Source: Tyto alba (lineage: Eukaryota > Chordata > Aves > Strigiformes > Tytonidae). From it: a stretch of DNA of 64,000 nt. Location: the NCBI RefSeq assembly GCF_018691265.1, contig NW_024881296.1, positions 644,779 through 708,778 on the forward strand. The letters are read 5' to 3'. The translations under genes were made by a program, and so were the position numbers. Below, piece after piece: positions 61,636 to 64,000 of the stretch. Positions within the stretch are counted from its first letter, which is position 1. Every line of letters starts with the position of its first letter. The notes below the pieces were generated by a model. That model saw nothing but the letters and a program-made list of their open reading frames with translations, was not told where the DNA came from and did no database searches.

Positions 61636-63979
61636 GGAAGTAACAGTGCTCTGAATCTAAATACATCCCTTGTCTATCTGGAAATTATGGTTGCTACTAT
61701 GAGGCAAGTGTTAAATCTACCTCTCATTTATAATTTGAAGATACAGAAACTCTGAGCTACATTTCTTGTTAAATACCTACCGCTGCAAACCCAAGCTCGT
61801 CCTAGTATTTTAGTACTACAGATTAATTGATTTAAACCCAAATCTCAATGGAGACCAAGAGAAAGTTTCCATGACAAACAGAACTAGTATTTGCTCACTC
61901 TAGAAGAGTAAAGTTTTACAAAAACTAGCTTGAAATCTATATTTGGTACATTCTAAATCTGTTCAGCTTTAACATTAACTAGCAAAATCATGTACTTTTT
62001 TAAATTTTTCCATAAAACTATGCAACACATTCATTAAAAACACGCATTCTTCAAAACTCTGAAAGACCCGTAGTTCACAGGATAGTCACGTAGGGCATGT
62101 TACGTACTGACCCACACACCCACCGAAGTACATTATCACATTTCAAGTGCCACTGCCTAAAATATGTATGGAAATCCATATTTGCATTTCATTTTTAAAA
62201 ACTAGAGCACTTACAACTTGGCATTAGGACCCTGAATTCAAACACTTTGTGGTTATGACAAGACTCTACTGCACAGTAAGCATGCTACTGGGCAATAAAT
62301 GCCATTCCCTGGTTCATTTTTTAACAATTTAATATCTTAATAATCAAAAGGAATGTTATCCAAGCTCTGAGGAAAGATGCATGGATGAGTGATAAGATAA
62401 AGTAATGTATCTTCAGAGAAAAAGAATGAAGGGCAACTCATTGGTCCTGCAAAGAAAAGGTAAAAATAGCAATGCACCTCTACCTGGTGAAAGGCATATG
62501 TATTTCAGGAATGTTTTCTGTACTTTTTCTAAAATGTAGGAAAAAATGAGAACAAAACCTAATTATTAATATGAGGCAGCTATAACAGGGGTCACAAAAA
62601 CTGCATTTTGCTATGTATGGAAATGTCTTTCCCCAGAGGGATAAAGTTCCTTATACCCCATTTCTGCCATGTCCAACCACAGTCCTGACTTTGCTGGGCA
62701 GATCCACTTTTTCATCACTTATACTTCATAGCAAAAGTGTGCCCTGGAGCTACAGTTCTTCTAAAAGGCAAACAATAACTCATTTCATAGTTCTTGCTTA
62801 AGTGTGGCAAGTGAATTCTTATGTATTTCTCAAAATCAGAAAGAAGTGGGACATATGAAAATGTTTGTCAAGCAAAATCTGGGAGAGGCCCAAGAACACT
62901 TGAAGGTGTCAACAGGACTTGAAGGGGCAAAAACCTCTTAACTTTTTCTGCATAGAGAACAGGACAATAGTTGTCATGCTGAGGAAACCACCTCAGTTCT
63001 TGCCAAGCTCATTTCTGCTGTCGCATTCCCAGGCACCAACTGCAGTTAAAGAAAAAAAAAAAAAACATTGCTTTTTTTTAAAAAAAAAAAAAAACCAAAA
63101 CGATTCATCAAGATAGTTGTATCTTTTTGCAGTATGATGAGTGCCTAATTACAATGATTCAAATCTCTTGTCACCTTCAGGCTAGACTACATATAGCAAT
63201 GCTTTTTAGCCAGAGCTGATAGTGAAAATGAACTTGACACAGAACGCAATGGTTTGTTAAGCATGATATAATATTAAAAACATCACTCCCCTTTTTAATC
63301 TAGCCAGGAGGAGGAAGAAATCACATGATTTTGAGTTCAAAGTTGCTAAATCCCTTCTCCAGCAGGGGAACATGCTTGTCTGATTACATTTTCAGGTTGA
63401 ATGCATTTGTCACTCTATCACCTTTCTCCATATTCAGTCCTGTTTTGAGCCCTGTTGGCTTCAGACAGTTCTTTCTCCTCCTAATTTTGCTGTAATTTCT
63501 CACAAATTCCTTCAGCTTACTACCCATTTTTCTTCCAGGAAAATGGTTATATGCAGGCTGGGCCCTCTAGTGCATCTTGCTGTTAATGCACTACAATTCC
63601 CAATCCTTTTTACGTTGTTTACTTAGAAACTTGTGAAAGAGCATCTACTCTGTCCATGTGCCTTTTGCAAGTGGACCCTATTTGTGCTTGTATAACCTCA
63701 AAAGAAGCAGGAGTTGACTGCATGATATCCATTCCAGTTGTACTGCTGCTTATTTTCAAGACTCAGACTCAAGCACTCAGCCCCATGAATGGCGCCCACT
63801 GCAAAAATCATCATCAAAAGCCCAGCAGGAAACTGAAGAGATGAAGACAGAGAAACAGCTTCCTCACCAGGGGCAGAAGTTCAGGAATGAAACCTGCTTA
63901 ATACTTCAAATACAGGTCCTTTATGAGGACAGTGATCTGTACTATCCCTTGAGATCAAAAGACTACAATGAGGCGCATA

Positions 63980-63996
63980 CGCACACACACACACAG
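63980..63996. repeat. Short AC microsatellite at the window edge
   Basis: ACGCACACACACACACA, close to the right end. Confidence 0.85.
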
Positions 63997-64000
63997 AGGG

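Larger units (their letters stand above)
54589..64000. other. No gene recognised
   Basis: AT-rich DNA with poly-A/T runs (57879-57893, 61308-61329, 61602-61631, 63051-63065, 63080-63094) and a short AC run at the right edge. The longest open frame of the window (60901-61491, 196 codons, plus) is here and judged chance. Positions 58440-58760 are somewhat GC-richer without a recognised exon. Confidence 0.5.

Overview
This is vertebrate, almost certainly avian, nuclear DNA. It is AT-rich and intron-dominated, with homopolymer A/T tracts, a chicken-repeat-1 (CR1) LINE 3' end and a GC-rich element that resembles a dispersed bird LTR family. Nothing prokaryotic is present: no operons, rRNA, CRISPR or compact gene packing.

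The one gene I can support is the 5' half of WDPCP (Fritz homologue, BBS15), on the minus strand. Eight coding exons were assembled by hand from splice sites and from similarity to the vertebrate protein as I recall it. From 5' to 3' they lie at 27947-27887, 26163-26119, 25187-25137, 22657-22587, 22336-22277, 13206-13092, 9425-9292 and 4906-4715. Every junction is AG/GT and every phase agrees. The total is 729 nt, or 243 codons, ending with an open phase-0 donor at 4714. The rest of the gene lies beyond the left edge. Most of these exons are too short to stand out as open reading frames, and the 45-nt and 51-nt exons are especially small.

Layout: 1-4714 is intron 8. From 4715 to 27947 are exons and introns 1-7, with a CR1 fragment, a MIR-like relic, a palindromic repeat relic and poly-A/T tracts in the introns. 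Positions 25390-25800, inside intron 2, form a CpG island about 200 nt upstream of exon 3. It carries a good minus-strand splice donor and an ATGGCGGC YY1-type site, so it looks like an internal alternative promoter. Positions 28190-28825 hold an LTR-like repeat just upstream of exon 1. Positions 28830-64000 hold no gene I recognise: AT-rich DNA with microsatellites, a C-rich/A-rich tract, a second CR1 relic, inverted repeats, a 44-bp tandem duplication and several chance ORFs. In human, MDH1 lies head to head with WDPCP; no MDH1 exon was recognised here.

No new biological system stands out. The items most worth a second look are the internal CpG-island promoter (predicted to give a protein starting at Met39), the missing MDH1 neighbour, two perfect inverted repeats, and one protein-like relic ORF at 38651-38914.
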